From: Scytalidium lignicola
Lineage: Eukaryota > Ascomycota > Leotiomycetes
Assembly: GCA_002812745.2 (NCBI GenBank)
Contig: NCSJ02000151.1
Span: 35,235-99,234 of the forward strand
DNA: 64,000 nucleotides
Direction of reading: 5' to 3'
How positions within the stretch are numbered: the stretch's first letter is position 1; the number at the start of each line of letters is the position of its first letter. A program made the translations under genes and the position numbers. The notes beneath the pieces are model-generated. The model was given only the letters and a program-made list of their open reading frames with translations. It was not told the DNA's origin and did no database searches. This document shows, piece after piece, positions 23,302 to 36,766 of the stretch.

Positions 23302-24025
23302 CTCTAGGATTTTGGTTTTGAGCGGTTATTGTTGCATTACGGCGTTTCGTGGAGAAAGAAATGATACCTGGGTTTATCATGTCTTTATGGTGGACATTAT
23401 TATTATGTTTTAACGGAAATGAATGTTCTAGCGATATAGTGGGCTGTGAATTGTTAATCGGAATGGGCAATGCTCATTGTTGGTAATGAATGAGCTATCT
23501 ATATATCTGATGAAATATAAGACCTGATCTCGCCTTATTGGTGGTTCTTGAAGGCAAACAGCCTTGTCCTCAAATGTAACTATTTAAACATAAGAGAGAT
23601 CATTAATTGCCCTAAACTTTTGAGTCCTACAATCTAAGAATTGAGACGTCGCAGGAATAAGTATAGCCTGTCTCCTTCCTCTGCTTCCAGTCATTGTTGG
23701 ATAGACGTCTGAAGGTTTTTTGTTTTGTTTTGTTTTCCCACCAGAATTTATGACTGTTCTATTCTAACAACTAATTGCAAGCCGATATTTGTCCTCTGGT
23801 GCTGTGCATCTCAGTAAACGAAGTGGCCAAGCAATAATAGTTCTTCAAAGTATTAGTAAGCTCTTTCATATTCCAGATCTTGCTAAGCCATTTTTGAGGT
23901 TTAGAGTTCTCCGTCTTTTGCATAAAATGCTGAAGAACATCATGCAAGCTCGGATACGTCCTAGAGGAGGGGTAGCAAAGGCGTAAGTAGGTAATATAAA
24001 CATCCACCTCACACCATGAAGGCTC
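23302..24025. other. Convergent 3' intergenic region (nuc-1 / PCC1)
   Basis: AT-rich 3' flanks of two converging genes. Nothing else is supported; a 78-codon minus-strand frame at 23771-24007 has no ATG at its left end. Confidence 0.6.
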
Positions 24026-24467
24026 CTAATTTACTTCTGGCTCTACTCCTAGTACATCAACATCTAGTTCCTCCATAACACCGATCACAACACCCAGACT
24101 CTCCATGAATCCATTCACAGCTACTCTCAACATACGATTCGTGGTAGCTTTATACTCTGTACGGAGAACGGTCGCTTCTTCTTCTTCCCGCACAATAGTC
24201 TCGTCATTCCGAGCCGATGCAGAGGACGGGACAACGCTGAACGACCGGCGCACAAGAGGTGAGAGCTCTTGATCTACTGAGAGAGCACGCATAGCGGCGT
24301 TTGCGAGACGGGCTGCGGGGAGAGGTAGGTCAATTGTCCTAGAAGGTTCAAGGTTGGTAATGTCACAAAATAAAAAGCCTGAAAAGAATGCCATGAACTT
24401 GCTTCGGCGAAGCAAATCATTTTACTTACAATGAGCATGGGAAGTCGGGATCCATCTGAGCCGCCAT
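24026..24467 (-). CDS. PCC1: KEOPS/EKC complex subunit Pcc1
   Basis: Small subunit of the KEOPS/EKC complex, which makes the t6A modification on tRNAs and affects transcription and telomeres; Pcc1 dimers hold the Kae1 subunit. Two exons, 24467-24430 and 24338-24026, encode 116 residues, the usual size. The first exon codes only MAAQMDPDFPCSL; the intron has a GTAAGT donor and a TTCTAG acceptor. Family signatures are visible: LPLPAARLANAAMRALSVD, then ELSPLVRRSF, and near the end LRTEYKATTNRMLRVAVNGF followed by MESLGVVIGVMEELD. It is divergent from CDC14, about 0.6 kb apart. Confidence 0.92.
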
Positions 24468-25082
24468 GGTATTATTCCCCAGTAGATATATGCGATCGAA
24501 CTTTGCATAAAGTTCTCTCTGATTAAAGTTGCTTATGCGAGATTTGACCTTATCTCAGGTCGAGCTCTTTTAGACGATGGTTGCTATGGCAGAAATAGCG
24601 GGACTAGGGTCGGTACCGATTGGTTGCCTAGACCCCGTAAACAACAACACTAGCGTCCTCATGGCGTCCCTCTATTTGCTAGAAAGACAACAGTCCTCAA
24701 ACTTGTATGTCAAGTCGCAACATCGTCCTACTATTTGACTTCCTCCTTCTCATCCTTCCGTTGTCCTGGGTCGAAGCTTTCAATAACAAGTGTTATTATT
24801 ATCTTGCTTGCTATTATATCATCACATCTAAGCTGCAACTAGAGGGAGCATGATCTGTATATGAAATCATAACAAATCAACAAACTGGGAAGCTTCGGAC
24901 GACGGTGATCTCTGTTACCTCTATTTCTCGACACCCGAAAGGAGGAACACATACTCGCACCTTCTCCATTCTACCCTTCCAAGTCTCGATTCTCTACACG
25001 CTTGCGTCTTTGGCATCTTCATTGGTAGTCGCGGCCTGATCTAGAATCTGGTACCTGCAAGACTTATTATCCGCCGTTCACG
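24468..25082. other. Divergent promoter region PCC1 / CDC14
   Basis: About 615 bp shared upstream region of two divergently transcribed genes. No additional gene or strong motif is seen. Confidence 0.6.
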
Positions 25083-27222
25083 ATGGGTCCTTCATTAAAA
25101 TATGGGCAAATTATCGAGTACATTCCAGGTAAGAACCCAATTTACTTCCATTATACTACCTGGGATCCCATGTTTCAACGCCATATTTTGTAGCCGGCAG
25201 GCATAATAACATTGTTATTTTTCATTGTTACCTTGTACGAATTGGTTTTCATGGACTATCAGTGTATGGTCCAGTGGTCAGCATTGATGACGAATATAAC
25301 CGATTGTCTGCCTTTCAACTACCATCATAAGGTCATTGTCCCGTTCAGTATTCTAACCTACGCAGACCGATTGTATCTAGCATCCTATACCTCTCCACCA
25401 ACTTCCGAAACTATCTTTCCCTACCATGTCGAGCAGCCATCGAGGCGCTCTCCAAGCAAGCGTTCTGCCAGACATGCTGAAGGACCTTCCGCTGTTCACG
25501 ACAAAGATCGCCATCCTCCTTGTTACTTTTCGATTGATGATACCCTTCTGTATAACGCATTTCACCACGATTTTGGACCACTTCACATTGGACATCTTTA
25601 TCGTTTTGCTGTGCAGTTTCATGATATCCTCGGAGCCCCTGAGAATCGGGTTAGGCCTGTAGTGTTCTGGAGCAAGGCTGATGCGCGCAGTAAGTTTCTA
25701 AGAAATTGACAGAATCCAACGAAGACTAACAGCTGGATTTTCAGGTCGAGCAAATGCTGCTTGTCTTCTCGCTTCGTATATGGTTCTCATCCAGTCCTGG
25801 GCACCGCATCTTGCTCTTGCTCCAATAGCACAAGCCGATCCCCCTCTAATGCCATTCCGAGATGCAGGTTATAGTCAGGCAGACTATGGTATAACTGTCC
25901 AGGATGTGGTTTATGGGGTTTGGCGCGCAAAGGAACAAGGCTTCTGTGCCTTGCCACAGTTTGATCTTGAGGAATATGAGAGATTTGAGCGAGTTGATCA
26001 AGGAGACTTCAACTGGTTGACTCCCGACTTCCTCGCATTTGCTTCACCGCAGCATTCACCTGTTGCCGCCATACCGACATCATCTCCGCTGTTCGCTACC
26101 CTGCCTTCTACTCCAGAGGCTGTCGATGCTCACCCTACTCTTCCTACTCCTTTCAAGAATGTTCTGAAGCATTTCTCGGAACGAAATATTGGTCTGGTTG
26201 TTCGATTGAATTCCGAACTCTACTGCCCGTCATTCTTCACCGCACTTGGTATCGAACATCTTGATATGATTTTTGATGACGGAACTTGCCCATCATTGAA
26301 TGTAGTTCGAAAATTCATTACTCTCGCACATGAGATGATCACTGTCAAGAAACGAGCAATTGCAGTGCATTGCAAGGCTGGTCTTGGCCGTACTGGATGC
26401 CTCATTGGGGCATACTTAATATATCGGTATGGCTTCACTGCTAACGAAATCATTGCATATATGCGCTTCATGAGACCAGGAATGGTCGTCGGTCCTCAGC
26501 AGCATTGGCTACACCTCAATCAAGGCACATTCAGAGAGTGGTGGATCGAAGAGCAGTTTGAACTGAAGATGAAGGAGAAGATGGCTAAGATGGCCCCTAC
26601 TACTCCAACTAGAGGGTCGCATAAGCCTTACAATCTCAGCAGTGCTCAAATTGCTACCCCGCCAAATGGAAGCCACCGAACGCGCTCACCATTAGGGGAA
26701 GTAGACAATATCAATAGCATAGGTGTTCAAGAAGATTGTCTTCCGGCACCTACCCCAGGCCAACCTCGAAAGACCAGTAGAGCACCGGATCGTCATCATC
26801 CTTATCCACGTGCGGTGTCAGGACTTACGACCGGCGAAGAAGAGCAGATTCGCGAAACTGAGATGATCTCTATTCATCGTCAATCGCTTGATGATTCTGA
26901 AGGAAAAGAGGAATGGGAACTCCTGATGCGATCAAGTAAGAAGTCGACAAGATCTCCTACCCGAAGTGAAAAGCGCTCAATGAGTCATACCACGGCCACT
27001 TTCTTCTCGGCAATTGACAATGATAGCAGCAATGATGCTGAGAATATTGGAGCTCAACCCAAGACACCTGGAAGCCTGAAGTCAGGTAGCGGCTCCAGCA
27101 CGCTCAGTAAAGTACGAGGCAGTCCAAAACGTGGCGAGAGTTTGCGAAGCAAGGACTCCGGGGCAGTCCGTAAGACGAGCGGCAGGATAGTTTCAACCAC
27201 TCGTAAGGTTTCTGGCCTTTAA
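25083..27222 (+). CDS. CDC14: Dual-specificity phosphatase Cdc14
   Basis: Cell-cycle phosphatase that removes phosphate from CDK sites during mitotic exit and septation; known from nucleolus, spindle pole and septum. Three exons, 25083-25128, 25366-25689 and 25745-27222, give 615 residues. The first intron (237 nt, GTAAGA donor, CTAAC branch, CGCAG acceptor) was chosen because it joins IIEYIP to DRLYLASYTSPP, the conserved N-terminus. The substrate-recognition half contains CYFSIDDTLLYNAFHHDFGP, then RANAACLLASYMVLIQSW and MPFRDAGYSQADYGITVQDV. The catalytic loop HCKAGLGRTG (Cys about 333, Arg about 339; HCX5R motif) is intact, with LVVRLNSELYC and the FDDG segment of the acid loop upstream. 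The last 200 residues are Ser/Arg/Lys-rich, disordered and full of SP/TP sites. Confidence 0.95.
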
Positions 27223-28155
27223 GTTTCAAATAGGAGTTGGTCATTTTGCTGTACGTTACCGTGCTTGCATCATCTGGCGTCTTGAGCATAAGCATTATGA
27301 ATTGCTACATGGATGGGGGGGGGGTGGGATTGGCGTTGTTTTGTGTGTTCCCAAGTATTACGCTTTGTTGTTGATATATGGTTTTTGCTGTTTGGAGTTG
27401 TGCTTTTTCGATCATGGAGCTTGGGATTATGATTCCTCAATGTCGATAGTAGCGGTTGCATTAGATTGCGTCTGCATTGACTTGCTCTACCTTGCTAGAA
27501 TGCTTAGAGCAAGGGGCTTTTGNTTTTTTTGTTGNTTTTTTTGGCTGGTTGTTTCTTATGAGTTACGAACATGCATACAGATGACTTAGGGAAGATTTCA
27601 GAATGAAAATAATCCATACTACTTCGAACATGGGAAATTAATCTGACTTTGCGAATAATAATTTGATATTGGAATTACAATGGGAAAGGAGCCAAGCATA
27701 ATCACGTGCAAGACCTGAGCAGGAGTCAGGTGATTGCCATTTTATAGTTGAATTTGTATAANTTTTTTTTCTATGCTAATAAAGAAAATAAAGCAGCGCA
27801 GAAACCGGAAAAACAGCGTTTCATCAAACCTTGATGACCCAGTGTAGACAGCAGGAAAATCACGGCAAGGAAAAATGAGATGCTGGCGGCTCTTTGTGGA
27901 GAGAAGGGAAAGAGGATAGCAACCAAAGGAGGGAAAATAGTGTCGACGCAAGTTACAAAATTTGCATGCATTAGAGTCTAAACGGCAAGCAAAGTTGTTC
28001 TGAATCAACCTCTAAGAAAACTCTCTTTCGGTGACCCTTGCTCCCAACCCAATCCGACCTTCATCTGAATTTGCAAAATTATGAATGAATTCCACCCTAT
28101 CCCCAAGTTTGCTTGTACCATGAGTACCGCCAGATCTAACGCCAGAACCGACCTT
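27223..28155. other. Convergent 3' intergenic region (CDC14 / 14-3-3)
   Basis: 3' flanks of converging genes with poly-T tracts and three single unresolved bases (near 27523, 27535 and 27762), each beside a T run. A TCACGTG site lies at 27702-27708. No gene is seen. Confidence 0.6.
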
Positions 28156-29203
<1,048 letters not shown>

Positions 29204-30862
29204 TTTGACTTTTGAGAGAAACCTGCGGGAGAAACTAGGTTAGAATTTGATGCAGAAAGCCTCACTATTATATAGCAGAAGGAAATGACTGTCCCAGCAG
29301 TAGATCAGCCCTCTAGGCGAAATGCGCTGGCCCCGGAATCTGACGCCTGAGGCGTTCAAAATCACCAGTAACTTGTCTGAAGTGACCAATAACTACGATA
29401 TTGGTAGTCCTGCAAGACCAAAACATCACAGCATCCATTATGTCACAGGATTTCGTTGAACAATCAACAAACCCAGAACTAGGAACTGCCCCTCAGTTGG
29501 CAAGAGGGGGTAGTCGCAAGGTGAAAAGCATAGTCGCGCAGGACACATTAAAGCTACCGACGACTGCGCGGGCTTGTAACAAGCAGAATCGAGAGTTCTC
29601 GGTGATCTGTGACATGCGGTGGATGACAGAGAAGGGAAGAAGGCCATCTGCCGTGGGGTTGGGGGGAAAGGCGGGAAGTGACGAAATAGGAGCGGAGAAT
29701 CATCTCACCTAGATGGATTGGAGGTTGTGAATGATGCAGAAGGATGTAGAATATGTGATGGAAGAGTTAGAAGAGGAATGCGACGAGTTCGAGATAATCG
29801 GCACGACGAGGGTGTCTAGAATGTGAAAGGGAATTCGAGTTGAGGCTGCCAGAGCCAGAAGTAGATCGAAGGGAAGCCAACCGTGCCAACTCCTTTTCAC
29901 GCTAATGAATTCAGGAAGCGATCCGCCTACAAGTACAAAACGACACTGGGTGTGCCTGCAATTTTGGGAACGTTGAAATGAGAAAAACGGCTACTACGCT
30001 TTACAAAAAAAGGGGGAAATAGAAAGGCTACATCGCGTTGATGGCTGCTGCATTGTGACCAATTTCGTTACGCGCGTCTAGTTATATTTCTCGATCTCTC
30101 AGCACTCTGATTTTCTGTTGTCAGCAGCGCCCAGCTCGTGGCCTGTGGCAGGGCTGAGTTGAGGCATCGATGGTGTGGGAGAAGAAGCTTAGTAGAATTC
30201 ATGCGCTCTTTGCAGTAGTAATGCGCCTAAAGATACTGTGTCAGGTCAGTCGCATGACTGAATTGAGACTCTGGTCTGGCCATCTCCAGTCCTGGAGTCT
30301 CTATCTGGTCCAAGTGGGTGGAATGGTGGAATAGCCCATCCAGACGATCAGATGAGAAGGGCAAAGCCAGAACCAGTCGCCTAATACGTCAGATAAGGGC
30401 AGGCCATCACTTAAATATCTATTCGACCACTATGTGGATTAAGATCTGTTTCCTGCATTTATTGTAGAGACAGTATCGCCCATATCAAGAGTCCCAGATT
30501 GCTCTCACAACCTTCAACAAGCAACAAGAAGTGTGTTGTGGCTGATGGTCTGAAAGCAAGTAGGGCCGTTGGGCGTTGCTGAATGGCTTTCACCGTCTAT
30601 TAGCCCTGAGTCAGGTGATGGAATGGTGCAACTGTCCCGTGACCAAAACACTGCCCCATGTGTCTTGGCCTGAGGCTTCCAACCCCTCTGGGGGAATCAG
30701 GCCATCAACGACGTAGCTTCCGGGTGCACCAGCCAAGTTTCGGAGGGAATCATCTTACGTCTTCCAACCACAACCCTCCATCAAACACAGCACACACCCA
30801 CCCCGGATACAAATATTCATCTCCACCCCTCTATCTCCCAACATCAGAGCTACTCTATCACG
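29204..30862. other. Divergent promoter region 14-3-3 / IF1
   Basis: About 1.66 kb between two divergent genes. It likely holds a 5' UTR intron of the 14-3-3 gene near its start codon. No additional coding region is supported. Confidence 0.6.
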
Positions 30863-31331
30863 ATGATGCGTCAATCAATTGCGAAGGTCGCCCGACCATC
30901 TATTCGATCATTCTCCACCACTTCACGAGCAATGGCTAGTGGAGATCTCGGAGCTCCATCTCAGACCGGAGGTCAAGGGTATGTTCAAAAACTTTCCGGC
31001 TCCTACTATCCATCCAGCAAGAATTGAAGTGAAGCAGAAGAGGAACAGCGTAGCTAATCAATTACTCACCTCTTAGTGATGCTTTCAAGAAGCGCGAGAA
31101 GGCCAGTGAAGATTATGCTATCAAGCAACGCGAGAAGGAGAAGCTCTTGGAGCTCAAGAAGAAGCTTTCAGAGCAACAAGCACACCTGAAGAAGCTCGAG
31201 GAACACATGTACGTCCCATCTCATTAATATTCCGGCCCAATTAAGGGCTCGATGAATGTAATTGAATTGCTAACAAAATTCTCTCTCACAGTGAGGAGAT
31301 CTCGAGAAATCAGGGAGGCGAGCACAAGTAA
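30863..31331 (+). CDS. INH1: Mitochondrial F1F0-ATPase inhibitor IF1
   Basis: Small mitochondrial matrix protein that blocks ATP hydrolysis by F1-ATPase when the membrane potential collapses. Three exons, 30863-30978, 31077-31208 and 31292-31331, encode 95 residues. Residues 1 to about 23 (MMRQSIAKVARPSIRSFSTT) form an Arg/Ser-rich mitochondrial presequence. Then comes the inhibitory segment (ASGDLGAPSQTGGQGDAFKK), followed by REKASEDYAIKQREKEKLLE and the coiled coil LKKKLSEQQAHLKKLEEHIEE. The stop codon overlaps a perfect donor (AA|GTAAGT at 31327/31328). Splicing to the acceptor at 31391-31392 would end the protein in His-Asn at 31396 instead of His-Lys at 31331, with the same length. Confidence 0.9.
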
Positions 31332-31714
31332 GTTTGCTCTCGGTGAGCCTACGGTTGTGAATAGCAATGCTGAGTGCTGCTGTGTCTACCAGCTAAGATG
31401 AACCTACATCGACATGGGTATTTATGGGTCACAATGGTGATATGCTCGGGTTAAATTTTCGGTGTATAAAAAGATAATATTTACCCGCATCAACAGCCGT
31501 CCCTTCTTGATAAGACCAATGGGAATGCCTTGTATAATTTCCTTTTCCAAATTACAGTACATGGACTCATCAGCGTCAGATGATGTTATAGTGAAGCCCT
31601 ATTCCTTGCTTGCTTTAATGACTCCTTGACAAACATGCTGCCTTTCCCAAATCACAAGTCATACGAGACATTAAACGCCAATCACGAAGCTATTTTGAAA
31701 AATACAAGATCAGA
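31332..31714. other. Convergent 3' intergenic region (INH1 / NSP1)
   Basis: Short shared 3' flank. A possible terminal intron/exon of INH1 extends to 31396. Nothing else is seen. Confidence 0.6.
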
Positions 31715-33812
31715 TTACCTTCGGCCCATGTATGACCGGTAGAAGTCGTCAGCGGCATCAGTTTCTTGGCCACCAAAGCCGTTTGAGCTCATACTCTGCC
31801 CTAGTTTTTGAGCAGCTTCCACTTTTTTCTGTAATGCTGCCGCATTCTGATCAATCCACTGCAATTGTGTGAGATGTGAATTCAGAACGCGCACAATGTG
31901 AGTCAACTATATTACCCGTTAGTAAAAACAATAAACCACTCCTGTCAGGTTGGCTTACCGGATCGTCTGACTTGCTACTCTTATTGAGAGTTGCAGAGGC
32001 ATCATTTATAGCTTCTATCATGCTTGTAATGTTTTTACCCATTTCATCCAGTCTATCCGTCAACTTCTCTGCCAGCTTGTATGTTCTCTCGCGCTCCTGG
32101 TCCGGCCCTTGTAATGATTCACCGGGGCCTACTTGGCGGCTAAACATCTCATCTACATCAGCTTCGTATCGATCCAGCCATGCTGCGAGTTCATCCTGCT
32201 GGCTTTCTACAGACGCAAGCTGACGTTCTACTTCTGCATTAGCCCGCTCCGCCTCAAATGTACTCAGGTACAGCTTTTGTATCTTCTCTCCATTCTCGAC
32301 TAGCAGTCTATCCCAAGCTGCCACCTTTGCGGCTTGATCCTGGAACTCCTTCTGGTACTTAGACAAGTCAGAAGCCCACCTGGTGATAATCTCATCCATT
32401 GTCTTGTTCTTTAGTCTTGAGAGCTGGGGAGCCGGTCCTGCTGTTGAAGCTCCTAGAGGGCCGGGAGCTGCGGCTTGAGTAGTCCCTGTCGCAGCACCGG
32501 GAGTTGCGGTAGAAGTAGTAGCAGCCGCTGGAGCCGGAGCAGTTGTAGAAGATGGTTTAGTACCAGCCGTCTCTGTTGGTTTCACACCGAACAAGCTAGG
32601 TGTTGGAGCTGCTGCTGCTGTTGTTGCCGGGGCAGATGTTGTAGCTGTGGAAGTAGCTAGAGGTGGCTTGCCAGCTCCACCAAATAAGTTGGGTGCTGAA
32701 GTTGAAGTAGACGTGGCTGCACTCACCCCTCCACCCAGATTTCCGAAAAGACTAGAAGTCTGAGCTGGTCCAGAAGCGGGAGTAGTAGTCTTTGTACCAC
32801 CACCAAGAAGATTATTTGATATGGTAGGAGCGGCATTTGCTTGAGTAGAACCCTGCGTCCCCGATGTACTAGCAGGAGTTGTGCTTGAAGGGAAACTGAA
32901 CATCGATTTTTGAGCTTCCGCAGTAGAGGTACCAGTAGCAGTTGGAGTAGTACTCGCAGTACTTGTGTTTGTCGCCCCTCCAAAAAGTGAGGGTGTGGGA
33001 GGCGTCAAAGTTTTTCCAAACAAGCCACCAGAAGTAGTTGGCTTCTGTGCTGATTCTGCTGGCTTCACGCTCCCAAATAATCCTCCTGATTGCGGGGCAG
33101 TTGAACCGAATAAACCACCGGGAGTCTTAGAAGTTTGATTGTCTGTTGGAGGAGGCCCTGCAGGCGTGGTAGTCGCAAAGCTGAAAGGTTTTGAAGGAGC
33201 GGGTGTTGTAGAGCCAGCTGGGGCTGAGGTTGAGGATGCATTGTTTGTTACGTTACCAAAAATGCCCGCGCCAGCTGGTTTTGCAGTCCCAAATAGTCCC
33301 CCAGAAGCAGCAGGCGTACTTCCTTTGTTCTCTGCCGTGGTGGCAGGGGTTGTGGTTGAACCCTCATTCTTTGTTCCAAAGCTAAACCCTGACGTTCCTG
33401 GAGTTGTGAATGGTGACCTAGGCATGCCTCCACCACTGAAGAGTCCTCCTGTTGTTCCTGAAGATGTAGTTGCAGGCTGTGCTCCAAATAAACCTCCGTT
33501 CGGAGGAGTGCCCGTACTTGCATTACCTCCAAATAACGGTGACGCTGTGCCTGTTGGTGCTTTATTGCCAAAGATCGAGGACGTTTGCGCTCCTGAACTC
33601 GGGGTCGTATTTCCAAACAGATTGCCGCCAGATGTACCTGCAGAGCCAAAGAGACCGCCGGAAGGAGCTTGGGTCGAAGTTGTTGATTTTTGACCGAACA
33701 AACCACCAGAGCTTGTAGTCGGCGTCGAGCTAGAGGTATTCTGGGCATTGCTCGTACCAAACGGACTTTGGGTCCCACCACTACTAGGAGCACCGAAACT
33801 GAAACCTGACAT
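31715..33812 (-). CDS. NSP1: FG nucleoporin Nsp1 (Nup62 homologue)
   Basis: Central-channel nucleoporin; its FG repeats form the permeability barrier and bind transport receptors, and its coiled coil anchors it in the Nsp1-Nup57-Nup49 and Nup82 subcomplexes. Two exons, 33812-31959 and 31906-31715 (52-nt intron, GTAAGC donor, ATATAG acceptor), encode 681 residues. Residues 1 to about 460 carry many GLFG/LFG/FSFG repeats in Ser/Thr/Ala/Pro/Gly spacers. The conserved Nsp1 C-terminal domain follows: LSRLKNKTMDEIITRWASDL, LYLSTFEAERANAEVERQL, ELAAWLDRYEADVDEMF. Exon 2 completes the coiled coil with HIVRVLNSHLTQLQWID and ends DDFYRSYMGRR. It is divergent from the Laa2-like gene with 438 bp between starts. 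Confidence 0.96.
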
Positions 33813-34250
33813 GGTGCTAAATCGAGGTGTATAGGAGGATTATCGGTGGTTGGTGGTTGTGATGGAGCTCCAGCAATCTTCTGGATTCTCTGCCTTTACA
33901 GGTGAGAAGATCCAGTGAATGGCTGGGTAGATCCAAGGTTGAAGGGCGCTTGGTATACTCCGGAGAGATATTATGGACAATTTGAATATGCTGCAATGCT
34001 AACGCGTAGATTGTTTGATTTGCATTTCCGTTAGCAAGGCGCGCGATTAGATACTTTGGCTACGGGTAAAGACATTGTAAACTTTAAGCGAGGCCAAGAG
34101 GCTATGGAGAGGTCCAGGGTGTAGACACTGAAGTCGCGACATTTAAGCCAGATAGATCATGATCATGATATTCATGGACTTTAGTTAAAACTGTTTACAC
34201 ATTACACTGTCTTTTATTTATTATAACGAAGGTTTAAGGATACCACCTAA
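33813..34250. other. Divergent promoter region NSP1 / Laa2-like gene
   Basis: Short bidirectional promoter region. It contains an AT-rich stretch near 34210-34225. No gene is seen. Confidence 0.6.
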
Positions 34251-35824
34251 ATGACTCCACACGATGACGAGCACTTAAGTCCGCCAGCCAGGACGAGCAT
34301 AGATGATCCAGGAGCACACAGCCTAGGTTTGGCTTCTACACTCAAGAATGACACTATATTAATACTAATTGGTATTTCCTAGAATCTTCAGATGAAGATG
34401 ATCATTTTTCTGACGCCCAATCCGGCTTGGGTAACTCGAGCCCTACATCCCCTGTTGCGATTACCGTAGTCGATGGACCAACCCTTAGTGATAGGTTTGG
34501 GACAGAAGCCTCGAAGATGGGAGATAGTAGTGCCGCTGTTCTAGAGGCTGAGGGGCTAAGAAAGAACACTGCTATTAAGGATTATTTGCCAGAGAGTACT
34601 CCAGAAGAAGATCTTGCAACCCCTGGAGACGAATTAGAGGATCAGACTACCCCTAAGAAGAAGACAGAAATATCAGGCGATCAGACTTCTGAGTTAAGGG
34701 AGACTGGTGTAGAACCAGATTTTGTTAAGGGAGGAGATGAAAGTCCAGGTAAGACCTTTTATTCTTTTCAATACTTCAGCGAGCGATTGACCAGTCAGGG
34801 TCGCCAACCAACCCTGGTGCTAGGTCTAAAATAATTCATACGAGACGAAAATCATCAGGAGCACGACTTCAGCAAGCTTCTGCATTTGCAGATTACAATG
34901 AAGTAGAGAATGATGCTGAAAATGACGGTTTTGGGGATGATTTCGATGACTTTGAGGAAGGGGATGAAGATGCGGAGTTTGGTGATTTTGATGATGGCTT
35001 CCAAGAGCCGGAACCTGAGATGCCACAACCACAGTCTATCCCAGAGGCGCTTCGCCTTGTAAGTAAAGTCTTTTCTTCTATAATTAGGTCCTGTCATCGT
35101 GAAGAACTGCTGCTAATCGACAAAGCCCGTCCTTGACTTCGAGGAACTTAGCTCCTTTGGAGATATACAGGCCGCAACAGAGCCCTATCTAGACGCCTTA
35201 TTTCCAACCGATACCATTGACATCTCAGTACTTCCGCCCCTATCCAAGGAAAACCCAGTATTCCTTACCGATCGAAGTGCCTCACTTTGGTCGCAACTAG
35301 TTGCTCCACCACCCCTTCAACCGCCAAACTGGATCCGTTCCCGCATCAGAAGACTCTTCCTAGTATCCCTAGGCGTGCCCGTCGATCTGGATGAAATCCT
35401 ACCAGCATCAAAGCAGAAGAAACTCATCCTTCCCTCCATTAATCTTAACCCAGCATCTACATCCCCTCGCACTTCTACAGATTCACGATCCATATCACGA
35501 CTGAAGCAATCCGATGCAAACAACTCCAACACATCAGTCGACTCTCAGGGCAAGCCATCAAAGCGAAGAAAAGGTCCTCCCCCCGAGCCGCAGCTAGATC
35601 TTGTACTTGCGAGACAGTTATGTCTGATTACTGACGAGGCACTGAACGGACTCGACGAAGAAGAGTTAAAGGAGCATGTGAAAAAGTTGGAGGAAACGAA
35701 AGCAACTGCAAAGGACGTTCTCGATTACTGGACGAAGAGAACAGACGAGAAATTAGGAGAACGAGAAGCTTTTGAAGGCGTCGTTGAAAACCTAGTCAAA
35801 CATGCTAGGAAGGTGCGGAAATAA
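34251..35824 (+). CDS. Laa2/aftiphilin-like AP-1 accessory protein (DUF5102 type)
   Basis: Probable clathrin/AP-1 accessory protein of the trans-Golgi/endosome. Four exons, 34251-34326, 34383-34748, 34799-35058 and 35126-35824, give about 466 residues. The start of exon 3 is the least certain: GTCAG at 34798 keeps frame, and an alternative AG about 15 nt upstream (34782-34783) also does. Near residues 191-215 there is an acidic Phe-rich motif run (GFGDDFDDFEEGDED, then FGDFDDGF) of the kind that binds the gamma-ear of AP-1 or GGA adaptors. The second half has LPVLDFEELSSF, PPNWIRSRIRRLFLVSLGVP and VDLDEILP, which I associate with the yeast YBL010C/Laa2 family. A basic linker (KRRKGPPPEP) and a C-terminal coiled coil (EELKEHVKKLEE onwards) follow. 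The family call is from memory and moderate. Confidence 0.65.
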
Positions 35825-36766
35825 TATATAAAAGCAACTCGTTTGATTGAAAATATACCCCCTTTTACAACCCTCGTCTAATTGTGTACAAAAGCGTTGT
35901 AGGTGAATTCGCGGTACTAAACTGGGATAGATATGTGCTTTGGTGTCAACTGATGCTAGTTTATTCCCTGTTGTTCTATATGTATATGAATCATATTACT
36001 ATTACCATTTCTAAACACTATCACCCTTTCTACATGCATTCTTCCCTAGCTGGAAGGTGAATATATTATCACGTGACGCATATCATGAAAAATGAAGCGT
36101 ATAGAAAACTACTTGTCAATTGAGACCCATTAGTTCATATCTAATCATCCTAAGACAGGACAGGACAAGATGAAGAGAAAAACTGCATGCTCTCTGCTTA
36201 GGAATATCAACAATCAAAGAAAAAACAATACAATGTGAAAAGGGAATCATTGGTTCGACAAGTCTCACTACGGAATGCCATGCATAAACTAAACCGATTT
36301 TCCCTAGCAGAAATCCCCGAGAACGCTAAAGACCATCACCACATGACAAGACTTCCCATCTAAACATTGCCCGTGAAATGACAGAGCTGTCAAGTGGGCC
36401 GAGTATAAAACGAATCAAGGATACCGAGACCTCCTTATACCTCAACGCCATCGCTGCTTGTAGAGTCATGACTTCGTGAATCCACCTCGTTGAAGTGGAC
36501 GTAGAAAAAGAAATAAGAAATAACACCACCTCCCAAGGTAATGACAGACAAATAAAGGGAATCGAATGAAAGTAGTCATGGATCGGAGAGTGCCGTTAGT
36601 GTGATTATAATCAGAATGTAGACGTCCTCTAATCACCACCTGGATATGGAGGAACTCAGCGTATAGGAGAGCTTCGGATATCACCATTAACACTACCTGT
36701 AGATGAAGCAAGAATAGCCAACTTCTTCACTATAGCGCCATGGCTCCTGAGAATGATAGCATGACC
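35825..36766. other. Convergent 3' intergenic region
   Basis: 3' flanks of the Laa2-like gene and the unknown minus-strand gene. It holds a TCACGTGA site at 36069-36076. No supported gene. Confidence 0.6.

Noticed and set aside
23771..24007. 78-codon minus-strand frame between nuc-1 and PCC1
   Set aside because: Starts at GTG, lies in the PCC1 3' flank, and shows no protein family features.
31851..31958. Read-through end of the first NSP1 exon
   Set aside because: The extra residues do not fit the Nsp1 coiled coil; splicing to 31906 restores the conserved C-terminus.
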